A DNA stretch of 64,000 bases from Brasenia schreberi (GCA_036023115.1 JAYKKT010000091.1:31319501-31383500); one strand, 5' to 3'. Positions 24,701 through 34,420 are shown, counted from the stretch's first letter. Program-made: numbers and translations. Notes: generated by a model from the sequence alone, not told the origin.

Positions 24701-27700
24701 TTTTGTATTCTTTTTGTGAATTTTTTAGCTCTCTTAAACATTTCCTCAAACACTTGATGTTCATGTTAATTATCTCTTTTTGAGCATTTCATCAAACACT
24801 TCATGTGCATTATTGATCTGGCTTTTTAACACAAGCTTTGTTTCCGACAGTACTTCATCATCATTAGTCTGCAACTATTTGACCATTTCTTTTTCTTCTC
24901 TTTCTTATCCATTCAGTGGGAGCTACTTCTCGATTTCAAGTTCATTATTCATATCATTATGGATTCCATCCACATCAACGTCCACATCCTCATCATCTTC
25001 CTTACACTATTCTACTGGTGCATATAGATTGGAAAGTAAGATGTAGATTCCATTGTTCTCTGGTTCAAGCTTCTTCAATTTCTATGCAGCAAGCTTACCT
25101 CTTTTGATATCTCCATTGATTCTGGAGGCCCTCAACAATGAGCACCACACAAATGCATTAGGCTCTAATGGCATCCTGTTAATGAACTCTTAAGCTTCCC
25201 TAAGTTTGCAGCTCGGCTCAAACGCATAATGCTCATCTCTAGGTAATAAATTATACCTCGTAGACATTAAATCGAAGTAACCAAGGCCCTCTCCCACTAA
25301 TCCAGCGTGACTGCATGCAGTCAGCAAATTTATAAAAGAAACTTCATTAGGTTCTGTTCCCTGGGAAACCATTCTATCGAAATGTTCTATAGCTTCTTTG
25401 CCGTTACCATGCTGCCCAAGTACTCCTATAATTGCATTATATGCAATCTGTGTAGGATTGTCAATCCCATTGAACACTTGGAGAGATGAATCAAGAAGCC
25501 CCGATTTCCCATACATGTCAATAAGAACCGTGGAAACAAATGGATCATCTACAAACTTCTCCTTGATCACTTGGCCATAAAGCTGTTTCTTGGGAATACG
25601 AATAATATGCAATAAATGTGCAGCCACCAGCGATATCCAATAAATGCAGCCACCAAAATGCTTAATGTGCAATAAACTGCTCCACTTTCCCAGGCCTCGA
25701 GCAACCTACAACTTTAATTATCACTTGCTGCAACCTGTAGCTTTAATGATCATTAATCGTTCTAAATCAATAATGTCCAATGCCTGTTCATTGCAATAAT
25801 GGCCACTTTTGTATTCACAACATTAAATTCTCTGCCCCAACATTAAATTTCTGAAATTACAACGTAATATTGCAGCCATCATATGCAATAAATGTATTGA
25901 CAGGCAATGAATAACATTGGGTATTGTCTTGGCTGCCAGTTGGCTTAAAAATATACTTTGCTTCTTCACACCCCTCACCTTCTCATCGGCAGAAGCATAG
26001 CTCGTAGCCTTTGGGTTACCATCGCACAATCATGAACATGTATTCTAGCTTTTAACAGTGCATCTCCCATTGATTTCATCTTCTCTAGAGCACTGTTATA
26101 TAAATATGATTTGCTAGGTACTCTCTGTAAAAGTAAAATATATATGCCTGAGCATTCGAATGTAAACCATTTGATTCACTGAAATCCATCACTTCTTTCT
26201 CTTTTTCACAGAGAAATCCATCATTTCAATCATATAGATACGGTGGAACATAATATCCGAGCCCAACCAAAAAATGCATTGATTCAAAGTGCCAGATGAT
26301 TTTGAGTTTGAAGTTCCACCGTTCTTTAGATCTAATACTACGGGCAATTACAATAATACCTAAATATGAGAAATTATAGGAATGACACTTAGAAACATCA
26401 TACACATATATTCTCAACAAATACAACCATGAATTCAGATATAGATATAATGCAACAATATGCAATGACTTATGCATTTGCCTCTCCCATCTTTTGTGTA
26501 GTATCTCCTAAATAAAAGCATATTGCTCTTTGTTCTTTAAGTTAACCTATAAAATAAGATAAATGTTATTATCAAGATTAACAATAACCAATTGAACTAC
26601 GTAAAAGAGTAAAATAGTAAAGATTAACAACTCAACCTTTAAACATTTATGTACTTGTATTTATTCCTTCACACGGTCTATCTTTTTATAGATATAGCTC
26701 ATGACTAGTTTTTTATCAGTATCCACCATATGTAAAACATCTACTAAGGGACCCATTGCTCTAAGTGAAAAACTAATACCTTTCCAAAATCTGAGTTACA
26801 AAATTATTACCTTAGATTGTGTCTCTTATTTAGAAATAACCATAGGCCTTAGAGTTTCTTTTGATTGTCATAAGTTGTCCAATGTTAAGAATCTAGTAGC
26901 AAAACGGGTAACAACTAGCATATGTATGTTTTTTCCTTTAGTAAAATGTCTCATTATATGCAATATCTAATATCTGCTCATGAGTATACAATAATGTCAC
27001 TAGCTTCTTTGCCCTATTGAAGATGTCTTTTAGTTTATTTGTCTCTCAAATATCTGCAAGCATTAAATCTATACAACGATAGCGAATGGTGTTCAAAACA
27101 AATGTTTAAATTCAACCATCAACATTGCATTATATGTAACCACCTTCCCGACATTTTTTCTCCAAGCTCTAAGATCACTTCTTTTAACAATATATATATA
27201 ATTTGCTCTAAGATCACTTCTTCTTTTAACAATATATATAATTTATTTGCATCCTTCACTTAATTGGATACATCAATGGACTTAAGAACAATACACTAAA
27301 AAATTTATTAATAAGTTCATCCATCTAATGTAATAAAACATCCATATGTTATACCATGCATGGAATCATAAATCACTCTTTATTTTTTTGTTGCATTCTT
27401 ATAAGTTGTCGGTCTTTGTATCTTGTTATTCTAGTAGTAGAAATGTGACTGCATAACTATAAAAAAAACTGACATATTATTCGTTTTAGATTTTGTTAAA
27501 CCCCAATTCCATCCTGGGTCCTTAGAAGTCGGGGATATATATTGGTATGTCTAATCAGAAAATCGAATACCATATGTACTAGTGCTGATGTCACTGTCAC
27601 TTGAATAACTTGTAGTTGCACTATAATAAAATTGTAAAAATATAAAATAAATAAATTAAGAGATTGAGAAATAAAAGTTAATGATAATTGCCTAACTGAT

Positions 27701-29693
27701 AAGATTATACAGAATCTATGGTTAATGTTGACAAGGCATACATCAAAGGGGGTGAGAGAGAGACACCGACAGAAGAGGGGTTAGAGAGACAGCAAGCAAT
27801 GCTAGCCGTTGCTTGCTGAGAGGGAGAGAGAGATGCCGGTGGTCACTAGTGGAGGGCATGCGGGAGAGAGAGATGCGTGAGAGAGAGACGCATGAGAGAG
27901 AGAGACGAAGAACTGCAGACAAGGGGATCAGTTAGGTTTTTTATTTTATTTTATTTTATTCAATATCAAATGGATATTGAATCGTCGTGACCCTGTACAT
28001 TTATTTGGATATAGTGGACCGCTATAGCGCTGTTAACGGTGCAATTAGCGCCCAAATGGGCTGCCTGTTAACAGCGCACTGTTATTTCGTTCCACAAGCC
28101 GCTAATTCGCTATAGCGTGCTGTTGATAACTTAGGCTAGCATGACTCTTATCCATTTGGCATCTCTATGATTTTTATTTTACTTTAAGAGTGTTAGTCAT
28201 TTAGCTTGAGCAAGTAAGCAGGAGTGTGATCGCATCATTGATGCTGCGGCATAATTTATATATCGGTTTGATTGCCATTTTACATATCGTATGTTTCACT
28301 GTCTATTTTATTATCCACCAGTTTCCTATATGTTATATCTTCAACGTTGTGCAGGACGGAAGATCTTCGGAGGCCTTTTGGCCAGTTTGGACCTCTGAAA
28401 GACATCTATCTGCCTCGTGATTACCACACAGGGTAAGACTTAAAATTGCTCTTGATCTTCTGAGTTGTGGAGCTTGACAAGCTGATCACCATCAAATGCC
28501 AAGATAGTTCCCCTTGATTTCTGTGAAAATGCCATTGGCCTATTTCTCTCTCATGTGTGTGTGTGTGTGCATAGCTACCCTATTTGTCAACCAGATTGAA
28601 TTTTCTCCTTTGTGTGCTTCCTTTAGTTATGAGATCTTGATTGAAATTGTTTGGGATTCTCAGCGAAAATTAAAGTTCTGAAGACATCAACCAAGTCTCA
28701 AGTGTTTCTGTTAATGATCTATATATTATGAAGATAATGGATGGTGGGATATAGAGTTGAGTTGAAAGTGCAAGCTATGAAGATAACCTGTTTTTGAACT
28801 CTCTTGATTTCTGAGAGGTCAGCTGCCAAATGCTTTCTTTACATGAATTTCTGAAGATGGTGAGGAGCTTTATCTGCCCTGAACTTCATTAATAAGTCAG
28901 GGTTATACCGAAAACTCCTTATGATGGTTTGCAATTAAGAATGTTGTTTTTTGGGTGCTCCAGGCGTGAATTGTTGGTTTCTAACACTTAACATGTTGCA
29001 GAGAGCCACGTGGGTTTGGATTTATACAGTATGTTGAACCAGCTGATGCTGCAGAAGCAAAATATCAGATGGATGGACAAATCTTTAATGGACGGGAACT
29101 AACTGTTGTTTTTGCGGAGGAAAATAGAAAGAAACCAGCTGAAATGAGGGCACGAGAGCATGTTAGGTACGATGTGCTTATTGTTGGTTTTCATACCTAA
29201 AGTTACTAGTTCGTGCAAAAGGTCCATTCCTTTGTTGAGTTCGTTCTTGGTACTAATAAAAGCGGCCTCAGAATCTCTCTGCTACCAATTCATTTTGTTG
29301 AACAACTTTTGCTCCTTACTATGGTGCTAAAAAGTAACAAGTTGGTTATACTGTTGTTAGGGGTCGAGCACAGGATGATAGGGGATATTCACGCTCCCCT
29401 CGCCATTCACGGTCCCGTTCTCATAGCCCCAGTTACCGTTCTCCATCCCCAAGGCCGAGGCGATACTCAAGGTACGGCGTCCATCTTCAGGTTGCTCAAC
29501 TATATTCTGAACCTTGTTTTGACACATCATGCTTTGAACATCTTGTTTTTGCAACAGATCAATTTCACCAGGTCCTAGGTCTCGTGATGATCGGTCATAC
29601 CATCGCTCTCCGTACCATTCGAACGGTGGAAGCCCTGATGATTTTGCTGAAAGGAGACCAATAAGAGAAAGATCTGTGTCGGTGAGTAGGTAA
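12702..29693 (+). CDS. SCL30A-like: SC35-like SR splicing factor (SCL30A/SCL33 type)
   Basis: Exons at 12702-12850, 28355-28432, 29002-29166, 29361-29471 and 29558-29693 join in frame for 212 residues. The first exon encodes the short charged N-terminal extension of plant SCL proteins (S-P-S-P-P-R-G-Y-G-R-R-G-R-S) and enters the RRM with T-S-L-L-V-R-N-L, the RNP2 strand. Exon 3 gives the helix F-G-Q-F-G-P-L-K-D-I-Y-L-P; exon 4 gives RNP1 R-G-F-G-F-I-Q-Y and V-V-F-A-E-E-N-R-K-K-P. Exons 5-6 encode a short RS tail. The family binds pre-mRNA in the nucleus and helps define splice sites. All junctions are GT-AG and in phase 2. A perfect donor, TCG|GTGAGT at 29682, lies just before the stop; using it with the acceptor at 29958 would replace the last three residues with six others and stop at 29979. 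Intron 2 is 15.5 kb of nested transposons. The call to family is strong; which paralogue is uncertain. Confidence 0.93.
13330..13741 (-). repeat. LTR of the reverse copia in SCL intron 2
   Basis: Reading the minus strand, TGTTAACTTATAAT starts at 13741 directly after a GAGGGAG purine tract that follows the RNase H C-terminus. A TATA box (tctataaataga) lies at about 13566-13580. The far end is not marked by a partner LTR and is approximate. Confidence 0.7.
14826..15110 (-). pseudogene. hAT-A transposase fragment
   Basis: A 94-codon open stretch reading H-x-T-T-Y-Y-L-D-P-T-F-R-Y and G-I-I-D-C-I-D-K-L-V-P-D, the region between DUF659 and the C-terminal dimerisation domain in plant hAT transposases. 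It is the same gene as the two ORFs just upstream on this strand, separated by stops. Confidence 0.75.
15173..15874 (-). pseudogene. hAT-A transposase core fragment with internal duplication
   Basis: Two adjoining open stretches (15509-15874, 15173-15508) cover the conserved hAT core: Q-F-I-T-D-N-A-T-N-Y, W-T-P-C-T-T-H-Y-L-D-L, A-A-T-R-F-A-T-N-F-L-S-I-Q-S-I and V-K-V-L-R-L-V-D. The A-T-R-F-A-T block occurs twice, once in each stretch, because about 95 bp is repeated at 15412-15504 and 15517-15611. The intact gene would have only one. Confidence 0.85.
16902..17413 (-). pseudogene. hAT-B transposase C-terminal dimerisation region
   Basis: Two minus-strand stretches, 17231-17413 and 16902-17120. 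The first has the E-H-A-R-L-C-D-L-V-Y-V-V-Y-N-M-K-L-R hallmark of the hAT C-terminal domain; the second has the D-P-L-S-Y-E-N-I-D-I-F-N-D-W-V tail that follows it in related plant transposases. Confidence 0.85.
18258..18644 (-). CDS. hAT-B BED-type zinc finger ORF
   Basis: A 128-codon open frame (first ATG at 18644; an ATG 7 codons in is equally likely as start). It contains C-x-F-C-N-A and K-H-Y-L-T-G spacing of a BED zinc finger, the DNA-binding domain at the N-terminus of plant hAT transposases. A charged E-x-L-K-E-K-K-R segment and an acidic tail follow. The frame is open and better preserved than the rest, but the catalytic core is missing downstream, so at most it could bind DNA. Confidence 0.65.
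   Translation of the reverse strand: MFTLVLMASDQVDPARRYCTPVYESNKLANKCMFCNAVKHDGIYRIKHYLTGTKKDASACLRVLETVKYEIEQVLEALKEKKRLRVREKAKIDGWDISQPFKDASPQGVYGHGSDEFHGTTEMEEEMA
20569..21029 (-). mobile_element. 5'-truncated L1-type LINE nested in the copia
   Basis: Flanked by a perfect 14-bp target duplication, agtattagatcttt (20555-20568 and 21030-21043). The minus strand encodes the C-terminal segment of a plant L1 reverse transcriptase in a 101-codon open frame (20598-20903) with R-N-K-L-G-V-A-P-I-E-D-K-M-R-E and R-L-R-W-F-R-H-I-E-R-R. It ends with the canonical N-P-V motif and a TTG-repeat tail (20569-20580). It is the same family as the LINEs at 10.3 and 33.1 kb. Confidence 0.93.
23410..23707 (-). 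repeat. 3' LTR of the gene-carrying element
   Basis: A 298-bp LTR. On the minus strand it starts TGTTGAGAATATATG and ends AATTTCTACA. It has a TATA-like cttatataagg (about 23579-23589) followed by a CT/G-rich leader. Its first 86 bp match 26334-26419 almost exactly, with a 1-2 base difference near cacatatattc. Confidence 0.9.
24000..24500. repeat. Degenerate tandem repeats inside the gene-carrying element
   Basis: A block reading ggatcattataatgatcaaa plus accaccaacca occurs twice about 42 bases apart (from about 24006 and 24049). It is followed by imperfect copies of a unit with agaagatgraattgg and tctctctttcttctt at about 24095, 24185, 24230, 24350 and 24425. Such arrays are common in the 3' non-coding region of LTR elements. 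Confidence 0.6.
25000..25672 (-). pseudogene. Captured pentatricopeptide-repeat (PPR) gene fragment
   Basis: A 160-codon open frame (25672 to 25190) reads as consecutive PPR motifs of the PLS type: V-S-T-V-L-I-D-M-Y-G-K-S-G, I-A-Y-N-A-I-I-G-V-L-G-Q-H-G, G-K-E-A-I-E-H-F-D-R-M and F-I-N-L-L-T-A-C-S-H-A-G-L-V. After one stop the E-motif region continues in the same frame to about 25000 (M-P-L-E-P-N-A-F-V-W and L-L-S-N-L-Y-A). PPR proteins bind organelle RNA. No introns interrupt it, but PPR genes often have none. The N-terminal repeats and any targeting sequence are missing. It lies in the same orientation as the surrounding LTR element. Confidence 0.88.
25880..26100 (-). pseudogene. Captured galacturonosyltransferase (GAUT) gene fragment
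   Basis: The minus strand encodes a stretch close to the conserved stem region of plant GAUT proteins, just before the GT8 domain: A-L-E-K-M-K-S-M-G-D-A-L-L-K-A-R, Q-R-L-R-A-M-L and, after one frameshift, A-D-E-K-V-R-G-V-K-K-Q-S-I-F-L-S then A-A-K-T-I-P-N and I-H-C-L-S. GAUTs are Golgi pectin synthases. The match ends within the L-S-x-x-L block, so no catalytic domain is present. In the GAUT genes this stretch spans splice junctions; whether introns were removed here cannot be decided from this piece. Confidence 0.8.
26334..26419 (-). repeat. Truncated 5' LTR (first 86 bp)
   Basis: Nearly identical to 23622-23707 from the TGTTGAGAATATA terminus inward, then abruptly unrelated sequence after gcccgtagta. 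The outer terminus and target duplication are intact, so the loss is an internal deletion and not a broken insertion. Confidence 0.88.
28355..29471 (+). other. SCL30A-like: SCL-like gene exons 3-5 and introns 3-4
   Basis: Exon 3 (28355-28432), exon 4 (29002-29166) and exon 5 (29361-29471) carry most of the RRM and the start of the RS tail. Intron 3 (28433-29001) contains a TG microsatellite at 28556-28569. Intron 4 is 29167-29360. In related plant SCL genes these introns are often alternatively spliced; the sequence here does not show whether that holds. Confidence 0.88.
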
Positions 29694-32312
29694 CTGGTGT
29701 TTGAAGGAGATGGCATCATTACTGTTAGGGAGTTATGTAGTGTGGTATCCATCCGATTCAGTTATATTTGTCTCTCCATGCTTTTCTTATGGATCTTTAC
29801 CAAGTAATCGAGAACTGGACATCAGCATGTGCTTGTTCTATTGCTTGATGGATATCACTAAAAAAATGGCTTCTTTTATTTCTTGAGTTGCGCAAACCAG
29901 AGGAGATGAAGCCTTGTGTCAGTCATCTCTGTGTGTGTGTGTGCACGTGCTATTGCAGCACCGTGACAGGGTGATTTAAGTACCTGCAAATCTGCGTTAA
30001 TGCTGCAAGGGGATGCCTATCTTTGATGATAGGATCCATCAATCACTTTCGACTTCAAGAGTCCTAAATGTTCTGCATTTTACATGGTGTTACCCGGTTG
30101 GGAATGCTTGGTGTATGTCACAAGCTAAACGAGGATAGCTCGTCACAGGTGGAACCAATCCGAAGCACAAGTTATTTCGAACCAAACCTGACGTATAGCA
30201 ATATCTTGTAAGGTCATAGTTCAGTAGTAGGTTTGGCCTCGTTGATTATTTAAAGTTGAAACAGACTATTTTACAGAGCTAGTTGTGGTATCTAAAGTTT
30301 TATGTCCGGCAATAGAACCGTTATTGCTTTCATCTACTGCTTGAACAGTTTAAGCCAATATGTTGCCTGGTTCCAGGGTACCACTGTCAAAGTAAGATCT
30401 AGATCCAAACCTAGTAGGTTTGGACTAATTCAAACTAAGCAATATGATAGAAAAGCGCCCTTAACCAGGGATTCAATGTGAAGCTTAGGTGGAAGGATAC
30501 TCGCCTATGGCATGCGCCAACAACCACAAAGCTGACAAAAATGGTGGGTCGGTAAAAGCAACACTAATAGATGGAGAAGCAGTAGATTTGATGTACAAAA
30601 AAGGTGGATTTCGGCAATTGGTACTTTCATGTAATTATAGATTAAAAGATGATATACTTGTAATCAATCATTGAAGAAGGTTCAACAATTAAGGGACATG
30701 ACTGGTGCGGGGGGTGTAGTTTTTGACAATCAATCCTGTAATGGAGCCTTCTCCAGATGACCAAAGTTGATCTAACAACGTCAGCATCCTCATGGCTCAC
30801 TTGTGATACTTGACCAGAGGCTCAAGCAAATGTTTCGGAGCAACTGTATGAAGATCCATGGTGTATGTAACTACAGCCCCAAAGAGTGAACATATAGCAG
30901 GAACAAGCCCCAAGCCACATCTGATCAGTAAGGAAGAAGTTCCATCTAGAGTGTCTGAGCCCAGGTGAATATCCTGAATATAAATTTGTAAGGGAGAATA
31001 AAAACTCAACCAGTAAGAATATCTCGATAGACAGGAATGAACCACGTTCTATGAAAACTGCATACAATGTCTGCATCTGCTGTGCATGTACTATGAAGAA
31101 AACTGTGTATAATGTTTATTTCTCCCATGAAATTTGGCGGATCTACATTGGACTGAGGTGGGGGACTGTCCGCTTCACTCGAATTTTGAAGAATCTACAG
31201 ACCCTGTAGGCGAAGGTTGAATCCCCATAAGCAGCTATAAAGACAAGGTCAGCCCTTCCCCATCCTAATTAAGTTTTTCAGGTCCGCCAGTCGCTGCACC
31301 AGTGCAAACAGAAAAAAACGATGCAAGCACAACTATATCCATGATTTAACAGATAATCAGTTTCTTAAGTATGCCAACAAATGCAAGGAACGGCCCCACT
31401 CGAAACAGAAAGTATACAGCTTAATAGAAAACCAATTGGAACAGAAAAGGCTTCAGTAAAGATCAGAATTACATGGCAACATTGCACAAACATGATATAT
31501 GGGAATATAATAAGTTTACACATAATAAACCTTCAGTGAAAGCTTAGTTTGAGAAACGCTGCAATAAAACCTTACAAATATGAATGACCATAAACCAGAT
31601 TAAGCATGGCGAAAGACAGCTTAAAATTATATTGTTAAGAAGATGAACGAATCCAAGAAGGATAATAAATATAAAGAATTAAGGAAGCCACTTGGGGTGT
31701 GCAAGACATTTTAAAGAGTATCATGCCATGCCACTGTCATGTTCTGCTGCTAGGGCTCTATTAGATGCTAGATTGACAAGTGAGTGAAGAAAAGCAGAAT
31801 AAAAAAGCTGAAAGAAGCAAGACATGAAATGGGACCAACATGGAAACAAAACAAAGATTGGGAGAAGATACATAATCAAGTACGAAGATAAATCAGAAAT
31901 GGAATTTTGATGCAATCTCGGCAAGTCTTTTTTTTTTGAAGAAAATAAAAGAATGTGGTAGAAGTAAAACTACAAAAAATCAAATGAGAAAACGAGAAGC
32001 ACAAAATAAATCCATGAAAAATACTATGATGCCATTCTAATTCGGTCCACAATTTCTTCAAAAGAGAATCATGATTCCCTTTTTGGACAACATATTGCGT
32101 TTCCCAAGCAAGTCCCCCAGACAAGTATGTTGCTAGTACGTTTTGGAAGTGTGTTGTTTCATGCTTCTCAAATGACCTAATGGGGGTAGAAATTCTGGTA
32201 ATTGCAATTTAATATCCCTTGTGGTTTACTTTTAGTAGCGGAGGTTGCCCCATCTTTAAACTGAAGATATCCAGGTCAACAAAGCATAGGCCAAGTATAC
32301 AAATATATAGAG
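29694..32312. other. SCL 3' region and intergenic DNA
   Basis: The first few hundred bases are probably 3'UTR, or an alternative last exon from 29959 if the donor at 29682 is used. A TG microsatellite lies at 29929-29943. From about 30.4 kb on, no coding frame of recognisable family is seen on either strand; open frames here lack family motifs and appear accidental. Confidence 0.45.
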
Positions 32313-32364
32313 AGCGTCTTTATGCTCACCAATATTAACTGATTGGCTATCCTTATAGATCTCA

Positions 32365-32501
32365 ACAATTCGATCAAAGAGATCGATGATTGAGAAAAAA
32401 ATGCAAAAAGTTCGTTTGAAATCAACTACAACCTGTAAAAAGTAGAAGCATACTTTTTTCTTTTTAATCTCAACTATCGATCTCTTTGATCGGATGGTTG
32501 G
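32365..32501. repeat. MITE-like inverted repeat
   Basis: A 35-40 base arm centred on cgatcaaagagatcgat at 32373-32389 is repeated inverted at about 32472-32498 (atcgatctctttgatcg), about 80 bases apart. An AT microsatellite (32509-32534) follows. The form is that of a small foldback element; no termini or target duplication could be fixed. Confidence 0.6.
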
Positions 32502-32797
32502 GATTTAAGGATATATATATATATATATATATATGAAGAAAATACTTTGCACTCACGTAGAAAGTATTGTAGCAAAATAACACAGCAAAATGTGTTTTTT
32601 GCACAAATAGCCGTGCGGGTGATCTCCATGGCCAAGAACCATATAATAGATAATTTATATGTTAATTTTAGGGTTCAAAATTCACAATCTTGTCCTACAA
32701 AATCTGGTCTATACAATCTAAAAAGTATAATACATCAGTTCAGTGGTTAGTTTGACCTTCTAGAGCTCAAGTGTGTTTGTACTTGAGTACAAAAAAT

Positions 32798-32868
32798 ATT
32801 CTCTCTCTCTCTCTCTATGTATATATATATATATATATATACATAGAGAGAGAGATGAGAGAGAGTAG
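32798..32868. repeat. Compound microsatellite palindrome (CT)n-(AT)n-(AG)n
   Basis: A CT repeat runs into atgtatatat...atatacat and then AG repeats, forming a near-perfect palindrome of about 60 bases able to extrude as a cruciform or RNA hairpin. AT microsatellite instability is likely. Confidence 0.8.
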
Positions 32869-33137
32869 AAAACAACTGTTTTTGTCCATATCCTAGAAGA
32901 GACAGGGATCACTTAGCTCACAAAACTATTTAATAAAACATAAAGAAACCAAAAGATGCTTGAAGAATAGAGAGTGAGTACACTTGTATAAACGAACAAG
33001 GGGGTCATCTAGAATTGTACGAATTATCAAGGTATTAAGTTAATGAGTCATACTATAAAATTATGAGAAATAATTATTGAACGTAGGCTAATATAAGAAT
33101 CAAATACAACATATAACCAATTTAGATTTATCTAGAA

Positions 33138-33917
33138 TTGGTGTATGTTATTTGTATACAGGAAAAAGTTAATAGAAAATTGAAACCATGGAGAGAAACA
33201 TTAGAAAGTAAAGGTTTTCAACTTAATAGAATAAAGACAAAATGTATGAAATCTAAGTTTGATCATTTGGTTACTTTAGAGGATACAGAAATTCAGATTG
33301 ACATACATTGCATCCCTTAGAATAAAATTTTAAATAACTATGGTTATTTTTTAGAGTAATGAAAAAATTGATGGAGATGTTACATATAGAATTAATGGAG
33401 GTTGGTTAAAATGGAGAGGGATATCAGGTATTTTATGTGATAATATATAATTAAAGTTGAAAGGTAAATATTATAGAATAGCAATTAGAGTTTCTATATT
33501 TTATAGTTTTGAGTATTGAAGAGTTAATAATCAATATAAAAGATGTTCGTGACAGAAATAAAGATATTGAGATGGATGAGTGGTCACCACAAGGAAAGAC
33601 CATATACATAATGAGGTTATTATAAACAAATTGGGAGTGACACCAATATATGATAAAATGAGAAAAAATTGTTTAAGATGGCTTGAACATGTAGAAAGAC
33701 GACCAAAGGAAGCTTTAGAAGGCATGAAAAACTAGATTGTAAAAATGTTAAAAGAGAAAGAGAAAGAGAAAGACAATAAAAGTGTTGAAAAGAAATAATA
33801 AAGAATGATCTATCTCATGTTGAGTTAACACTGTAAGCATGACACATGATAGGGATTTGTGGAAACAAATAATCCATGTAGCCAACCCCACCTAGTATGG
33901 GAAAAAGGCTTAGTTAT
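33138..33917 (+). mobile_element. L1-type LINE 3' fragment
   Basis: The plus strand carries the C-terminal part of a plant L1 reverse transcriptase in broken frames: L-K-P-W-R-E-T-L-E-S-K-G-F and R-I-K-T-K-C-M early, then I-L-R-W-M-S-G-H near 33570 and R-H-E-K-L near 33715. The end is the canonical gccaaccccacctagtatgg motif with a ttattgttgg tail (33880-33921). It is the same family as the two minus-strand LINE tails. Target duplication not resolved. Confidence 0.85.
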
Positions 33918-34040
33918 TGTTGGTTTGAGTCTTAAACTGTCTAGAAAAGGTTTTCTTGGACCAACCTCTCAACTAGAAAAGTTGCAAATCATAATATGTG
34001 ACATCGTATAACATGGCACTAATGGTTTGTTGTATTTTGC

Positions 34041-34420
34041 TTGGTAGACATGAAAGGAGTTAGACCATCAGTTCTCTCGCATGCAGAGTGGAAGGTCATC
34101 CAGCATGACTTCCTGACTCTCATGACTAAGGTGGTGAGCTCGATTCCTAGAGCGTGCATGTGTGTTAGGCTTCAGACTTCCTTTATCAGAAATAGGAAAA
34201 AGACCATAGGTTTTCTGCGCTCAGACCTGAGTCATATAGCAAGATGGATGGGCTATGTAGCCCAAACTAAGAAATGCTTGTGGTGATAGGACTCCTCCCT
34301 TACGAGCACTGTCTTTGTTTTTGGTTGCAAAGAGAAACCTAACACACACGCACCCCCTTAACCCCAATTTCCCACCAGCAGCAAGGGTGATTGAGCATCC
34401 CACCAGTTGAGCTAATGTTA
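34041..34420. repeat. Possible tRNA-derived SINE pair, head to head
   Basis: The plus strand has a GAGCTCGATTCCTAG word resembling a tRNA B box (about 34137-34151) followed by gtgtgttaggcttc. The minus strand has TTAGCTCAACTGGTGGG, close to a tRNA A box (34402-34418), and further along a gtgtgttaggtttc word. The shared word on opposite strands suggests two related elements. Box spacing is imperfect and no tails or target duplications were found. Confidence 0.3.

Larger units (their letters stand above)
23410..26419 (-). mobile_element. 3-kb non-autonomous LTR element carrying PPR and GAUT gene pieces
   Basis: Outer ends TGTAGAAATT (23410) and TCTCAACA (26419) are flanked by a perfect 5-bp duplication, AATAC (23405-23409, 26420-26424). 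The 3' LTR is complete (23410-23707) and preceded, on the minus strand, by a CTTGAGGGGGT polypurine tract. The 5' LTR keeps only its first 86 bp (26334-26419); an internal deletion removed the rest. No gag or pol is present. In sense orientation the interior contains a galacturonosyltransferase fragment, a PPR-protein fragment and a third unrecognised coding-like stretch (24580-24990), then degenerate tandem repeats (about 24000-24500). It inserted into hAT-C. Confidence 0.9.
22266..28140 (-). mobile_element. hAT-C remnant, reverse, split by a gene-carrying LTR element
   Basis: The right end (28005-28140) has gctatagcg palindromes typical of some plant hAT termini. The minus strand reads a hAT core near 26640-26940: R-F-A-T-R-F-L-T-L, G-P-L-V-D-V-L-H-M-V-D-T-D-K-K and Y-I-Y-K-K-I-D-R-V-K-E. 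After the LTR element it gives the C-terminal block: W-V-L-S-L-T-C-S-T near 23065, then L-N-D-L-A-F-I-Q-Y-N near 22850. No left terminus or target duplication was found; the junction with the copia near 22265 is probably a deletion. Stops are everywhere. Confidence 0.8.
12851..28354 (+). other. 15.5-kb intron 2 of the SCL gene, filled by nested transposons
   Basis: Donor TGTAG|GTTTGT at 12850/12851 and acceptor TTGTGCAG|GACGGA at 28354/28355. Joining them restores the conserved D-C-R-x-E-D-L-R-R-P-F-G segment of the RRM, so the exons are unambiguous partners despite the distance. About 12851-13330 and 28141-28354 look like original intron; nearly everything between is transposon. Confidence 0.9.
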
